In this document: piece by piece, positions 52,850 to 60,986 of the stretch | Layout: each line of letters starts with the position of its first letter | Position numbering within the stretch: the stretch's first letter is position 1 | Origin: Anaerolineales bacterium UBA2232 | GTDB lineage: Bacteria; Chloroflexota; Anaerolineae; UBA2200 | Length of the DNA stretch: 64,000 nt | Direction: 5' to 3' | Assembly (NCBI GenBank): GCA_002348045.1 | Contig: DDYO01000023.1 | Location: 9,742 to 73,741, forward strand | The notes under the pieces: model-generated | The model's database searches: none | Seen by the model: only the letters and a program-made list of their open reading frames with translations | Told to the model about the DNA's origin: nothing | Made by a program: the position numbers and the translations under genes

Positions 52850-53012
52850 GGTGCCTCCGTTTCCATGTTGTCCGTGCGGGTCAGAAAGACGGTGCTCCAC
52901 TGTGTTTGCCCCGGCTGAGGCGAAAAGTCAAACTCGGCACTGGCTGTGTCACCAGCGGGCTGCAGTCCCCTCTTGTGGAGGGGTGACAACCGACTTTTCG
53001 TGGGGTGTAATA

Positions 53013-53204
53013 TCGACCAGAATAGTAGAAACTGACCTGGAAACTGTGGGTGACTTGTGCCTGAATCATGGCGCGCGCAACGTACTGGTGGCTCGCGACC
53101 GGCCTACCCGTGATCGTCTCTGGGAGGCGCGCCGTATGATCATCGAGGCTCTCAAGCACGAATCGGGTGTGCTCTTCGGTGTAGACCAGGAACAGCAGGA
53201 CTAG
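53013..53204 (+). pseudogene. Remnant of a GlcD-type FAD-linked oxidase
   Basis: About 63 codons in one frame read ETVGDLCLNHGARNVL and then RDRPTRDRLWEARRMIIEAL, which looks like the C-terminal FAD-oxidase region of glycolate/D-lactate oxidase subunit GlcD (a helix followed by the W-x-x-R-R segment). Both sides are missing: no FAD-binding domain precedes it and the frame stops at 53204, where it overlaps the lctP stop on the other strand. I read it as a decayed gene fragment. Partnership of glcD with lactate permease is common, so it may be the leftover of a former lactate-oxidation cluster. Confidence 0.6.
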
Positions 53205-54820
53205 CGGGCAACGACATACACGCCCACGGCGGCAGCTAGCGCCAACACCATGGCCATGATTATCCCGTAGCGCAGCGTCTGGCCCAGAGCGTCTCCCTCT
53301 CTTCCGCCGAGGTTGACCGTACTGCACGCGACGATGATCTTGGCCGGAGCAAAGATCGACCCAATGCCGGCGCCCGTGGTCTGGGCTGCCAGGATGGTCA
53401 GCGCGTTCACGCCAATGAGGGCGGCCACCTGTTGCTGCAGATTGGCAAAGATTACGTTGGAATTGGTGTTGGAGCCCGTCATGAATGCGCCAAGCATACC
53501 GATAAAGGGAGATACCAGAGGGAAGGCGGGTCCTGCGATTCGGGCAATGCCCTCGGCCATCAGACTGGTCATCCCGGCATGTTCCATCGTAGCTGCCATG
53601 CCCACCATGGCGGCGATGCCGAGGCTGGACGTCGTGGCTCCCTTGACCACTGCTTGAGCAATCTTCTTGGCAGCACCTGCTCCCACAAACCCGCCGGCTC
53701 GCAGCAAGGCATAGGTGAGAAAGGCAGCATACAAGAGCTGAGCGCCCGCGTGGCCAAAGATGTCGATGGTGCGCCCGGTGCCTGCGGGGGTGACCCAACC
53801 ATGGGCAGTGCGCAGCTCGGGAAAGGGCACCTTGACGACGACTTGTCCCAGGAAGGCGCCGACTGGTTCGATGAGGCTGGCTGACAACACAATCGCGATG
53901 AGCAAAGCATAGGGCAAGATTGCCCAGCGCAGGGGAAGCTGGCTGGCGCCGCCGTTGAGCCCGACAGCCGCCGATTCACAGGAATCGGCGCGTACAGGAT
54001 CAGGCTTTCCTGCCATCCTTCTTCCGTGCTGCAGTGCAGCCCACACAACAGCCACGGCTAGCCCTGACAGCGCTGCCAGCATACTGCCCAGCGTGCTCAG
54101 CCCGCGGGTTAGGACCAGGTATTGAACCACGGCCATCACCGTACCGATGCTCACGACGGTGAGCCAGCGACGGCGAAGATAGGGCAAGCCGCCCGCGGCC
54201 AGCAGAACGAGGGCGCCGCTGGTTAGGCAGGTAATTCCGGAGAAGATTGCGCCGGCAGGCGCCAACTCGGCCGCGGTACGCCCTGTAGCCGCGATGAGGG
54301 CATAGAACGAGGCTCCCAGGGAGCCGAAGGACACCGACCATGCATGGCCGATGGAGGGGATGACGACTGCGAGGGCAGGGGCATAGCCAAGGGTCACGAA
54401 CAATGGTGCAGTCACTGCGATGGGCACACCGTAGCCTCCCACCCCCTGGAGGAAGGGGGCAAAGATCCATCCCAGCAGGAGCACTTGAAAGGATCTATCC
54501 GGGGTCAGTCGCGGCAACCCGGCGCCGATGGCCCGCACCGCGCCTCCTGCCTCCGTGACGCGAAAGAAGGCCAGAGCGCCCCAAATAATGTAGAGCACAT
54601 AGAGGGTGAGGAGCAGCCCCTTGGCCTGAGCGTACACCAGGACGGACAGCCCAGCGCCAAAACGCAGTGCCGCCACGCCTTGGGCCGCCACCCAACCAGC
54701 GATCCCGGCCTGTGCACCTCCCCAATGGAAGCGCAGCATCAACACCAGCACTACCATCAGGGGCAGACAAGCCAGCAGCCAGTCCAAGATGCCTGTAATT
54801 ACTCCCGCAGAGGTGCCCAT
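53201..54820 (-). CDS. lctP: L-lactate permease (LctP family)
   Basis: A 539-residue integral membrane protein with about 13 hydrophobic segments. Family motifs include FAPFLQGVGGYGVPIAV, SIGHAWSVSFGSLGASF, and MTGSNTNSNVIFANLQ, all diagnostic of LctP/LldP carriers. It imports lactate or glycolate with protons. In this window lctP has no intact lactate dehydrogenase or oxidase neighbour; only a GlcD fragment touches its 3' end. The larA-like racemase and hydroxyacid dehydrogenases lie 7-14 kb away. GGGGGA precedes the ATG. Confidence 0.93.
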   Translation of the reverse strand: MGTSAGVITGILDWLLACLPLMVVLVLMLRFHWGGAQAGIAGWVAAQGVAALRFGAGLSVLVYAQAKGLLLTLYVLYIIWGALAFFRVTEAGGAVRAIGAGLPRLTPDRSFQVLLLGWIFAPFLQGVGGYGVPIAVTAPLFVTLGYAPALAVVIPSIGHAWSVSFGSLGASFYALIAATGRTAAELAPAGAIFSGITCLTSGALVLLAAGGLPYLRRRWLTVVSIGTVMAVVQYLVLTRGLSTLGSMLAALSGLAVAVVWAALQHGRRMAGKPDPVRADSCESAAVGLNGGASQLPLRWAILPYALLIAIVLSASLIEPVGAFLGQVVVKVPFPELRTAHGWVTPAGTGRTIDIFGHAGAQLLYAAFLTYALLRAGGFVGAGAAKKIAQAVVKGATTSSLGIAAMVGMAATMEHAGMTSLMAEGIARIAGPAFPLVSPFIGMLGAFMTGSNTNSNVIFANLQQQVAALIGVNALTILAAQTTGAGIGSIFAPAKIIVACSTVNLGGREGDALGQTLRYGIIMAMVLALAAAVGVYVVAR

Positions 54821-54838
54821 GGTCCCCCGTTCAACTTC

Positions 54839-55051
54839 TCATCTGTGCGTCAAGTCCGGCAGATTGTAGGCTCCCAGACCACTCCCGACAAACCAAGGAG
54901 TGTGCCCCGCAGATGGGGGGGCTGTGGTGACCATGGAATCGGGGCGACCGACGTCTCGTTCACGGAACCAGGTGTGCATACAGTCCAAGGCTTCCCGATT
55001 GCGCAGGACGCCATAGGGAGCCGATAGGCTTTGATGGGCAACCCAGCGCAT
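54839..55051 (-). CDS. Short open frame of unknown meaning upstream of lctP
   Basis: A 70-codon frame with protein-like composition (ALDCMHTWFRERDVG, GSGLGAYNLPDL) fills most of the 277-base gap before lctP. It is preceded by a stop codon 11 codons earlier and has no clear ribosome site. I do not recognise it. It could be the decayed end of a gene, or chance. A CCTAGG-GTAT-CCTAGG dyad lies at 55061-55076 just upstream. Confidence 0.25.
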   Translation of the reverse strand: MRWVAHQSLSAPYGVLRNREALDCMHTWFRERDVGRPDSMVTTAPPSAGHTPWFVGSGLGAYNLPDLTHR

Positions 55052-55097
55052 CCGAATGAACCTAGGGTATCCTAGGCGTCATCCTTTACCCCAGGAT

Positions 55098-55445
55098 TTA
55101 CTCCCGTACCTCGAGGACGTCGCCCTTGCGGATGCCGTGATGCCGGATGGCGCCGGCTGCCATTTCCACTGCCGAGTGGGCGTTAAGAACGGGGCGATCG
55201 ATGCGCCTGGGCGCGATGGACTCGGTGAAGGCTACCACCTTGCCGCGGTGATCCAGGTAAACGACGTCGATGGCGAATTTCATTCCGAACATGTGGATCC
55301 AGCGGCAAGGCCGAATCAGCATGCCCTCCCGCAGGCTCAGGGGGGGATGGCCCAGCAGCCCGCGCTTGCGCGCGGACACGCTCTCGGCAATCTCCAGGTC
55401 GTCCACCAGTGTTTGGTTCCGGGTGACGTTGTAGAGCCGAGTCAT
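55098..55445 (-). CDS. DUF192 family protein
   Basis: A 115-residue DUF192 protein: AESVSARKRGLLGHPPL, WIHMFGMKFAIDVVYLD and AGAIRHHGIRKGDVL give the family pattern (R-x-x-GLxxR-like start, H-M/T-x-x-M core, and GD-V end). The function of DUF192 is unknown; small beta-barrel folds have been reported for it. The start overlaps the stop of cpaF by ATGA, so it is translated as the last gene of the Tad operon. There is no signal peptide, unlike many DUF192 proteins. Confidence 0.9.
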   Translation of the reverse strand: MTRLYNVTRNQTLVDDLEIAESVSARKRGLLGHPPLSLREGMLIRPCRWIHMFGMKFAIDVVYLDHRGKVVAFTESIAPRRIDRPVLNAHSAVEMAAGAIRHHGIRKGDVLEVRE

Positions 55446-56779
55446 CTGCGTTGATTCAGGACATTGAGGTTGCCCCCAAAGAGGTGCGGCGGTATCTTGA
55501 TGTTGGCTTGTTCAATGCGGTCCGCGAACTTGGGGCGGATTCCAGTGGGCTTTAGCTGGCCGATAACGTGACCGTCCTGCATCGCTGATTGCTCAAAGCG
55601 GAAGACGTCCTGCATGACGATCACTTCGCCCTCCATCCCCTGCACCTCTGCCACCTGAACGACTCGGCGCACCCCATCACGCATGCGCTCGAGTTGGACG
55701 ACCACGTCCAGCGCAGAAGCAACCTGCTCCCGAATCGCTCGCAGGGGGAGGTCCATGCCGGCCATAAGCACCAAGGTCTCGAGGCGGTGCAGGGAGTCAC
55801 GAGCCGAGTTGGCGTGGATGGTGCTCATACTTCCGTCGTGTCCTGTGTTCATGGCCTGCAACATGTCGAGAGCTTCTCCGCTGCGAACCTCGCCGATGAC
55901 GATGCGGTCGGGCCGCATACGCAGGGCGTTGATTAACAGGTCCCGAATCGTGACGGCTCCTTTGCCTTCGATGTTAGGCGGCCGCGCCTCTAGCTTGACT
56001 ACGTGTTCCTGCTTGAGTTGCAGTTCGGCGGCATCCTCAATGGTCACGATACGTTCATTTGCAGGGATGAAGGCCGAGAAGGTGTTGAGCATGGTGGTTT
56101 TGCCTGACCCGGTGCCGCCGGAGATCAAAACGTTCATTCTCGCTTGCACGCAGGCGCGAATGAAGATGACAAAGTCGGCGGTGAAGGTGCTAAAGCGCAC
56201 GAGATCATCAACGGTGTAGGGAATCCGGGCGAATTTGCGGATGGTGAGGGCTGGCCCCATCAGCGCCACGGGAGGAATGATCACGTTGACGCGGGAGCCG
56301 TCGGGCAAACGTGCATCCACCATGGGCGATGACTCGTCCACTCGACGGCCCAGTGGCGCCAGAATCCGGTCAATGATGCGCAGGAGATGCTCATCATTCT
56401 CAAAGGTCACACTGGTGCGCTCAATTCGCCCCTGACGCTCGATGTAGACGTCGTGGGGACCATTCACCATCACTTCGCTGACGCTGTTGTCCTGCAAGAG
56501 GGGTTCGATGGGCCCGAAGCCCAGTATCTCCGCAGTCACCTGGTTGTAGAGCCGGTCTCGCTCGGGGCGGCTGATGACAATGTTCTCGCTGAGCAATACC
56601 CGGGGAAACATCTGCTCGATGTTCCTGCGCACGAGCCCCGGGTTGGTGATGTCCAGTTGGGGATCAAGGGCAGCCAGTAGTTTTCCCCTGATCCTTGCCA
56701 CCAGCTTGATGTCCATTCCGGCGGCTGCCAGGGCGACGCCGTCCAATTCGGGAGTGGCGCGGCGGTTGGTGATCGTCAT
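55442..56779 (-). CDS. cpaF: Tad pilus assembly ATPase CpaF/TadA
   Basis: A 445-residue secretion ATPase of the type II/IV family. Residues about 85-200 form the N-terminal domain ([23 protein letters not shown]), then [12 protein letters not shown] as Walker A (about 221), [11 protein letters not shown] as the Asp box, [29 protein letters not shown] as the Walker B and histidine box. It powers Flp pilus assembly at the inner membrane with TadB/TadC. The ATG at 56779 overlaps the TGA of the upstream TPR gene, which settles the start against a TTG at 56794. Confidence 0.95.
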   Translation of the reverse strand: MTITNRRATPELDGVALAAAGMDIKLVARIRGKLLAALDPQLDITNPGLVRRNIEQMFPRVLLSENIVISRPERDRLYNQVTAEILGFGPIEPLLQDNSVSEVMVNGPHDVYIERQGRIERTSVTFENDEHLLRIIDRILAPLGRRVDESSPMVDARLPDGSRVNVIIPPVALMGPALTIRKFARIPYTVDDLVRFSTFTADFVIFIRACVQARMNVLISGGTGSGKTTMLNTFSAFIPANERIVTIEDAAELQLKQEHVVKLEARPPNIEGKGAVTIRDLLINALRMRPDRIVIGEVRSGEALDMLQAMNTGHDGSMSTIHANSARDSLHRLETLVLMAGMDLPLRAIREQVASALDVVVQLERMRDGVRRVVQVAEVQGMEGEVIVMQDVFRFEQSAMQDGHVIGQLKPTGIRPKFADRIEQANIKIPPHLFGGNLNVLNQRR

Positions 56780-58356
56780 GGCAATATGCTCCAATCCTCA
56801 AGTCCGCAATGGCACTTTCGGCTGAGTACGTGGACAACTTGGCCGTAGGACGCCAGTGCGCCCCTCAAGTCGTTTCTTCCAACGGCAGCTTCTGCCTCGG
56901 CAACGTATGTGGAGTAGGATTCGGGGGGAATGGCCTGGGCGCTCTTGGTGATGATCTCAATCCCCGTCTGGATCCGGGCGACCCCCGTGGCCAGTTGGCC
57001 GTTGCGAGCGTTGGCCGTGCCTGCTTTAACATGAGCTACGAAAAGCCACTTGGCCGAGTCCTGGCCGCAGAGCGCAGCGGCCCAGATGCTCTGCTGATAC
57101 ATGTCTTCGGCCAGAAGATAGTCTCCAGCGGTGAGGCCGGCGTCTCCTCTGCTGACCAAATCTGCATAGTGCTGCAGGTAGGAGGCGCCTGGAGCAATGG
57201 GGACAGGGGCCGCCGTCGGCATAGGTGACGGGGCTGGCGGGAGGGAAGGCGTAGGCGTTGTCATGGGACCGGTCAGCATCTGCAGCAACGCCGCGGCGTT
57301 GCCCCCGGCATAGTCAGGCTGCTGCTTCACAAGCGCCTCCAAGGCGGCTTGGGCGCCGGCCTTGTCTCCCTGGCTCAAACGGGCCTGGGCTTCCAGGTAG
57401 CGATCCACCAGAGACATCTGCAGGACGCCCCGTGGGTCCTGGGGGCGGAGGGTGAGGGCTTTCTGGAAGAGTGCCTTGGCCTCCTGCGCGGCATCGGTGG
57501 TCCCCCTGGTGCCTTCGATTAGCTTTGCCCCTTGACTCAGAAAGGAGTCGAAGAGCCCATCGGTGACTTTGAGCTTTTCATACTCAGTGTTCAGGTTGCG
57601 CAGAGACTCAAAGGCGGTGATGGCTCGGTCCCAATCGCTGGATGCCGAGTATTGTTCCGCCTGCTGCAAGAATTCAAAGAGCCTCATCTGTTCCTGAACG
57701 TACAGGAGTTGCTGCTGAACGTCTCGGTAGAGAGGATCTTCGTGGAGGATATCCGTCAGGAGGGCTTCCGCCTGAGCCCAATCCAGGCTGGCAATGGCCT
57801 GCTTGGCCCGATCATAGCGGCCCGCCAGCGCGGCAATGGCCTGCGCCTGTTCGATGCCCGTCTTGGCAATCGGGTTCTCGGGATCCTGTTCCAGCAGCGT
57901 CCGGTAGAGGCTTTCAGCAGTGGCGTAATCTCGGTTGGCCATAGCCTTCTGTGCATCAGCGAGGAGCTGGGCTTGTTGCTGAGCATATCGCTCCGCCCGC
58001 TGCTGAGGCACGAGGTAGAGCTGGTTCACCAGGTACACCGACGTCGCGCCGCAGGCCAGGAGGGCAAGGCCGGCCAAGGCGATGGCCAGGACCCGCACCA
58101 GCCTGGGCATTCCTCGCCTCGGTTTGGGCTTGCTGGTCTCCAGCGACGCCTTTAGCTGAGTGTCCTCCAAGAGTGCCTGGGCATCAGCATTCTGAGGGTC
58201 CAGTTGTAGCACTTCCTGAAAGCCAGCCATGGCCTGTTCCCACAGGCCGTCCTGATAGAGCTGCAGGCTCTGTTGGTAAAGGGAATCCGCCTGACGTGAC
58301 TGCGGTTCTTGGGACCGTGGACTCGACGGGCTAGCACCAAAGCTGTCGGCATTCAT
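56776..58356 (-). CDS. Membrane-anchored TPR protein in the Tad operon
   Basis: A 526-residue protein. N-terminal TPR-like helices (about 20-70: SLQLYQDGLWEQAMAGFQEVLQLDPQNADAQ) face the cytoplasm, one membrane helix lies at about 87-112 (LVRVLAIALAGLALLACGAT), and a large outer part holds more TPR-like units and a proline-rich linker (about 375-405). No TadD-type lipoprotein box is seen, so it is not a simple TadD orthologue, though it may do the same assembly job. ATG 58356 has AGGAGA 9 bases upstream; a GTG at 58365 would have the site too close. It sits between tadC and cpaF and is coupled to cpaF. Confidence 0.82.
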   Translation of the reverse strand: MNADSFGASPSSPRSQEPQSRQADSLYQQSLQLYQDGLWEQAMAGFQEVLQLDPQNADAQALLEDTQLKASLETSKPKPRRGMPRLVRVLAIALAGLALLACGATSVYLVNQLYLVPQQRAERYAQQQAQLLADAQKAMANRDYATAESLYRTLLEQDPENPIAKTGIEQAQAIAALAGRYDRAKQAIASLDWAQAEALLTDILHEDPLYRDVQQQLLYVQEQMRLFEFLQQAEQYSASSDWDRAITAFESLRNLNTEYEKLKVTDGLFDSFLSQGAKLIEGTRGTTDAAQEAKALFQKALTLRPQDPRGVLQMSLVDRYLEAQARLSQGDKAGAQAALEALVKQQPDYAGGNAAALLQMLTGPMTTPTPSLPPAPSPMPTAAPVPIAPGASYLQHYADLVSRGDAGLTAGDYLLAEDMYQQSIWAAALCGQDSAKWLFVAHVKAGTANARNGQLATGVARIQTGIEIITKSAQAIPPESYSTYVAEAEAAVGRNDLRGALASYGQVVHVLSRKCHCGLEDWSILP

Positions 58357-58392
58357 ATTACGCACTCTCCTGCACGGATTATCACCGCGCTA

Positions 58393-59319
58393 CTAGGGCA
58401 CATTGACCAAAGTCTGCAGCAAGACTGGAACTGCCGGACCGATGGCCACGGCAAACAACGCCGGCAAGATCAGAAACACCAATGGAAAGAGCAGTTTGAT
58501 GGGGATCTTGCGTGCCGCCTCTTCGGCACGCTGCCACCGGCGCTGACGCAACTGCTCGGACTGGGTGTGAAGGACAGTCGCAATGCTCAGGCCGAACTGG
58601 TCCGCCTGCAGCAGCACCGCGACAAAACTGGTCATCTCTGGGAGGTCAATGGTATTTGCCATAGCCAGCAGCGCCTCACGCCGCGTCTTGCCAATACCGA
58701 TCTCTGCGACGACCCTGCCAAACTCCCGGGCGATGGCGTTGGTCCACTTGCGACTGATGGTTAGCATGGCCGCGTCCAGACCGGCGCCTGCATCGACACA
58801 GATCGTGAGCATGTCCAGGGCGTCTGGCATAGTGCGCTGGATGGACGTCTTGCGGCTGCGCACCTGGCGTCCTAGCCAAAAGTCAGGAACGAGGAATCCG
58901 ATCCCTCCCGCGTTGACAGACAAGAGCAGCGCAGCGCCCGGGTTGGTCTGACGCAGGATCGTGAAAGCCAACAAGGCCACCACCATGGCTGAAAGGAGCT
59001 TGATGCCCAGAAAGTCAAGGGCAGTGAACTGGTAGGGATGGCCGGCCCGCATCAGGTTCAGGTGAAGCTTGTCGAGGTTGCGCGCCGGGGTCAACTTGCC
59101 AGCAGCGGTGACCTGGCGACGGAGCCAGGGCATGATGATGCGGTCGGTAATGGGCTGCTCAAGTTCGGCCTCCTCTATTGGTCGAAGGCCGGCGACGAGG
59201 CGCTGCAAACGCTGCTGCGGCGTCTCTGTGTTCAGAAACTTGAGCATGCCATGGAATAACAGCAGGCAGGCCAGTGTGACCAGCACGCTGGCGCCAAGAA
59301 TCTGCGGTGGCAAGTTCAT
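58393..59319 (-). CDS. tadC: Tad pilus inner-membrane platform protein TadC
   Basis: A 308-residue T2SSF-domain protein with hydrophobic helices near the N-terminus (about 7-27), around 110-150, and at the C-terminus (LLFPLVFLILPALFAVAIG). The T2SSF core includes DALDMLTICVDAGAGLDAAM and FVAVLLQADQFGLSIATVL. With TadB and CpaF it forms the motor platform for Flp pili. AGGA lies 5 bases before the ATG. Confidence 0.93.
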   Translation of the reverse strand: MNLPPQILGASVLVTLACLLLFHGMLKFLNTETPQQRLQRLVAGLRPIEEAELEQPITDRIIMPWLRRQVTAAGKLTPARNLDKLHLNLMRAGHPYQFTALDFLGIKLLSAMVVALLAFTILRQTNPGAALLLSVNAGGIGFLVPDFWLGRQVRSRKTSIQRTMPDALDMLTICVDAGAGLDAAMLTISRKWTNAIAREFGRVVAEIGIGKTRREALLAMANTIDLPEMTSFVAVLLQADQFGLSIATVLHTQSEQLRQRRWQRAEEAARKIPIKLLFPLVFLILPALFAVAIGPAVPVLLQTLVNVP

Positions 59320-59326
59320 GGATGTC

Positions 59327-60295
59327 CTATACCTCTATCTGACTCAGCTTACTCATGATCAAGTGTCCCAGAATGACGAGCACAGTGGCGCCAATGGGGA
59401 TGAGCAGGGTGACGCCGGGCGTGAAAAGGCCAGACATGTATTGCGGACTCAGGATATATAGCATGATCCCCAGGCCAACGGGCAGAAACGTCAGGATCAG
59501 GCGGGTGAACTGCTGTTGGGCGGTCAAGACCCGCACCTGTTGCTTGAGGCGAATGCGCTCGCGGATCGTTCCGGCAATGCTTTCCAGTACAGTGGCCAAA
59601 TTGCCGCCCATCTCGTACTGGACACCGATGGCGGTCGCCACCAGGTCCAGGTCATCGCTGCGAATTCGGCGGACGAGGTTGGACAAAGCGACGGAGGTGG
59701 GTACGCTGAGGCCGATCTCGCGAACAACGCGACCGAACTCTTTGGCGCTGGGCTCGGGCATTTGTTTGGAGACGGCGTCCAGTGCCATGGTCAAGCCATA
59801 GCCACTGCGCAGGGAACCGACGACCAGGGTCAGGGTGTCTGGAAGCTGCGCTTGAAAGGCAACCTCCCGTTGAGATTGCTTGCGTTTGAGGTACAGGGTC
59901 GGAAGCGCAGCGGTGATCGCAGCGCCAAGCAGCCCGAAAAGGAGCCGGCGAAGGGTCCAGGAGGCCAGGAGAAAGCCGATGGACGCCGAGCCGATATTCA
60001 CCAGGACATACTCGGCGACGGTGAGGGGCAGATCGGCGCGGGCCAGCTCGGTGGCGATGCCGCTACTGAATCTCTGGGTGGACAGCAGTCGATTGAGGGT
60101 ACCGGCGAGGGGGTGTGGCTGTTTCTTTGGCTTGGCCCCAGCAACGACGGGCTCTTCAGTGACCTGTGGCGCCAGGGCATCCAGCCGCTCCTGAAGGGGC
60201 TGGTACCGGCGTTCTACAAGGCGGCCGATGCCGATTAGCACTAACAGGATGGCAAGGCCTAACAGCATTGCGCTGAGGGCTGCTGCGCCTAGCAT
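59327..60295 (-). CDS. tadB: Tad pilus inner-membrane platform protein TadB
   Basis: A 322-residue T2SSF-domain protein. An N-terminal membrane helix (MLLGLAILLVLIGIG) and others at about 95-130 and 265-310 flank the T2SSF core (LPDTLTLVVGSLRSGYGLTMALD, and ATAIGVQYEMGGNLATVLESIA). It is the second half of the TadB/TadC platform pair; tadC follows after 7 bases. GGAGG lies 7 bases before the ATG and overlaps the end of the prepilin peptidase gene. Confidence 0.93.
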   Translation of the reverse strand: MLGAAALSAMLLGLAILLVLIGIGRLVERRYQPLQERLDALAPQVTEEPVVAGAKPKKQPHPLAGTLNRLLSTQRFSSGIATELARADLPLTVAEYVLVNIGSASIGFLLASWTLRRLLFGLLGAAITAALPTLYLKRKQSQREVAFQAQLPDTLTLVVGSLRSGYGLTMALDAVSKQMPEPSAKEFGRVVREIGLSVPTSVALSNLVRRIRSDDLDLVATAIGVQYEMGGNLATVLESIAGTIRERIRLKQQVRVLTAQQQFTRLILTFLPVGLGIMLYILSPQYMSGLFTPGVTLLIPIGATVLVILGHLIMSKLSQIEV

Positions 60296-60298
60296 TGT

Positions 60299-60934
60299 CT
60301 AGCCTCCGAGCCGAAAGGCACTGGCGTACCATTGGGCAATAGTGCTGCCGCACAGCAGTGTTGCCAGTGCGCCTGTGACCAAGTAGGGGGCATAGGGAAT
60401 ATACTGCTTGCCCGTTCGCGTGCGGGTGATCATTAACACCGCAGCGACGAGCCCGCCGGCTAGGATGCCGAGGATAAGGGCCTGCAGGACCGCGGGGAAC
60501 CCCGTCATCGCTCCGATGAGGCAGGCTAACTTGACGTCACCAGCGCCCAGGGCGCCGCGGCGGGCAAGGGAGATGGCCGCAAAAAGCGCCAGTCCCACCA
60601 GCCCCCCTGCGCCGGCCGCATACCAGCTTAGGTCTGGATTTGACCAGACGTTGGTTGCAGCCAACAGCCCTCCCCATACCAGCAGGATGTTGGGAATCCG
60701 CCGCTGGTACAGATCGATGGTAGCGATCAACACGAGGATGGCGCACATGGCAAGCGCGATCACACACCTCAGCGCGATGTCACAGTACTGCTGCAAGCGC
60801 AGCCCTATCACCAGCATAACAACGCCAACGACTAGCCACCGGGTGATGCGGCTTGGCCTGCCATCTTTGCCCAAAGCCCAGTCGGCGTAGCAGTTGATGA
60901 GTATGGCGGCGCCCGCGCCTAGGAATATGCCCAT
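60299..60934 (-). CDS. cpaA: Prepilin peptidase CpaA/TadV (A24 family)
   Basis: A roughly 211-residue membrane protease with about six helices. The two catalytic aspartates are in TIDLYQRRIPN and GAGDVKLACLIG, the A24 prepilin peptidase pattern. It processes Flp prepilin and pseudopilins. I use the ATG at 60934, with GGGGGAG just upstream. An ATG at 60964 would add 10 residues. No flp prepilin gene was found in this window; it may lie beyond the right edge. Confidence 0.87.
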   Translation of the reverse strand: MGIFLGAGAAILINCYADWALGKDGRPSRITRWLVVGVVMLVIGLRLQQYCDIALRCVIALAMCAILVLIATIDLYQRRIPNILLVWGGLLAATNVWSNPDLSWYAAGAGGLVGLALFAAISLARRGALGAGDVKLACLIGAMTGFPAVLQALILGILAGGLVAAVLMITRTRTGKQYIPYAPYLVTGALATLLCGSTIAQWYASAFRLGG

Positions 60935-60986
60935 GATCTCCCCCAGACAAGGGTAGCTCGCCATCCTGCAAGCCCGTCGATGGGGA

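Noticed and set aside
55061..55076. CCTAGG-GTAT-CCTAGG as a definite operator
   Set aside because: CCTAGG is itself palindromic, so the dyad could be chance; kept only as part of a low-interest finding.
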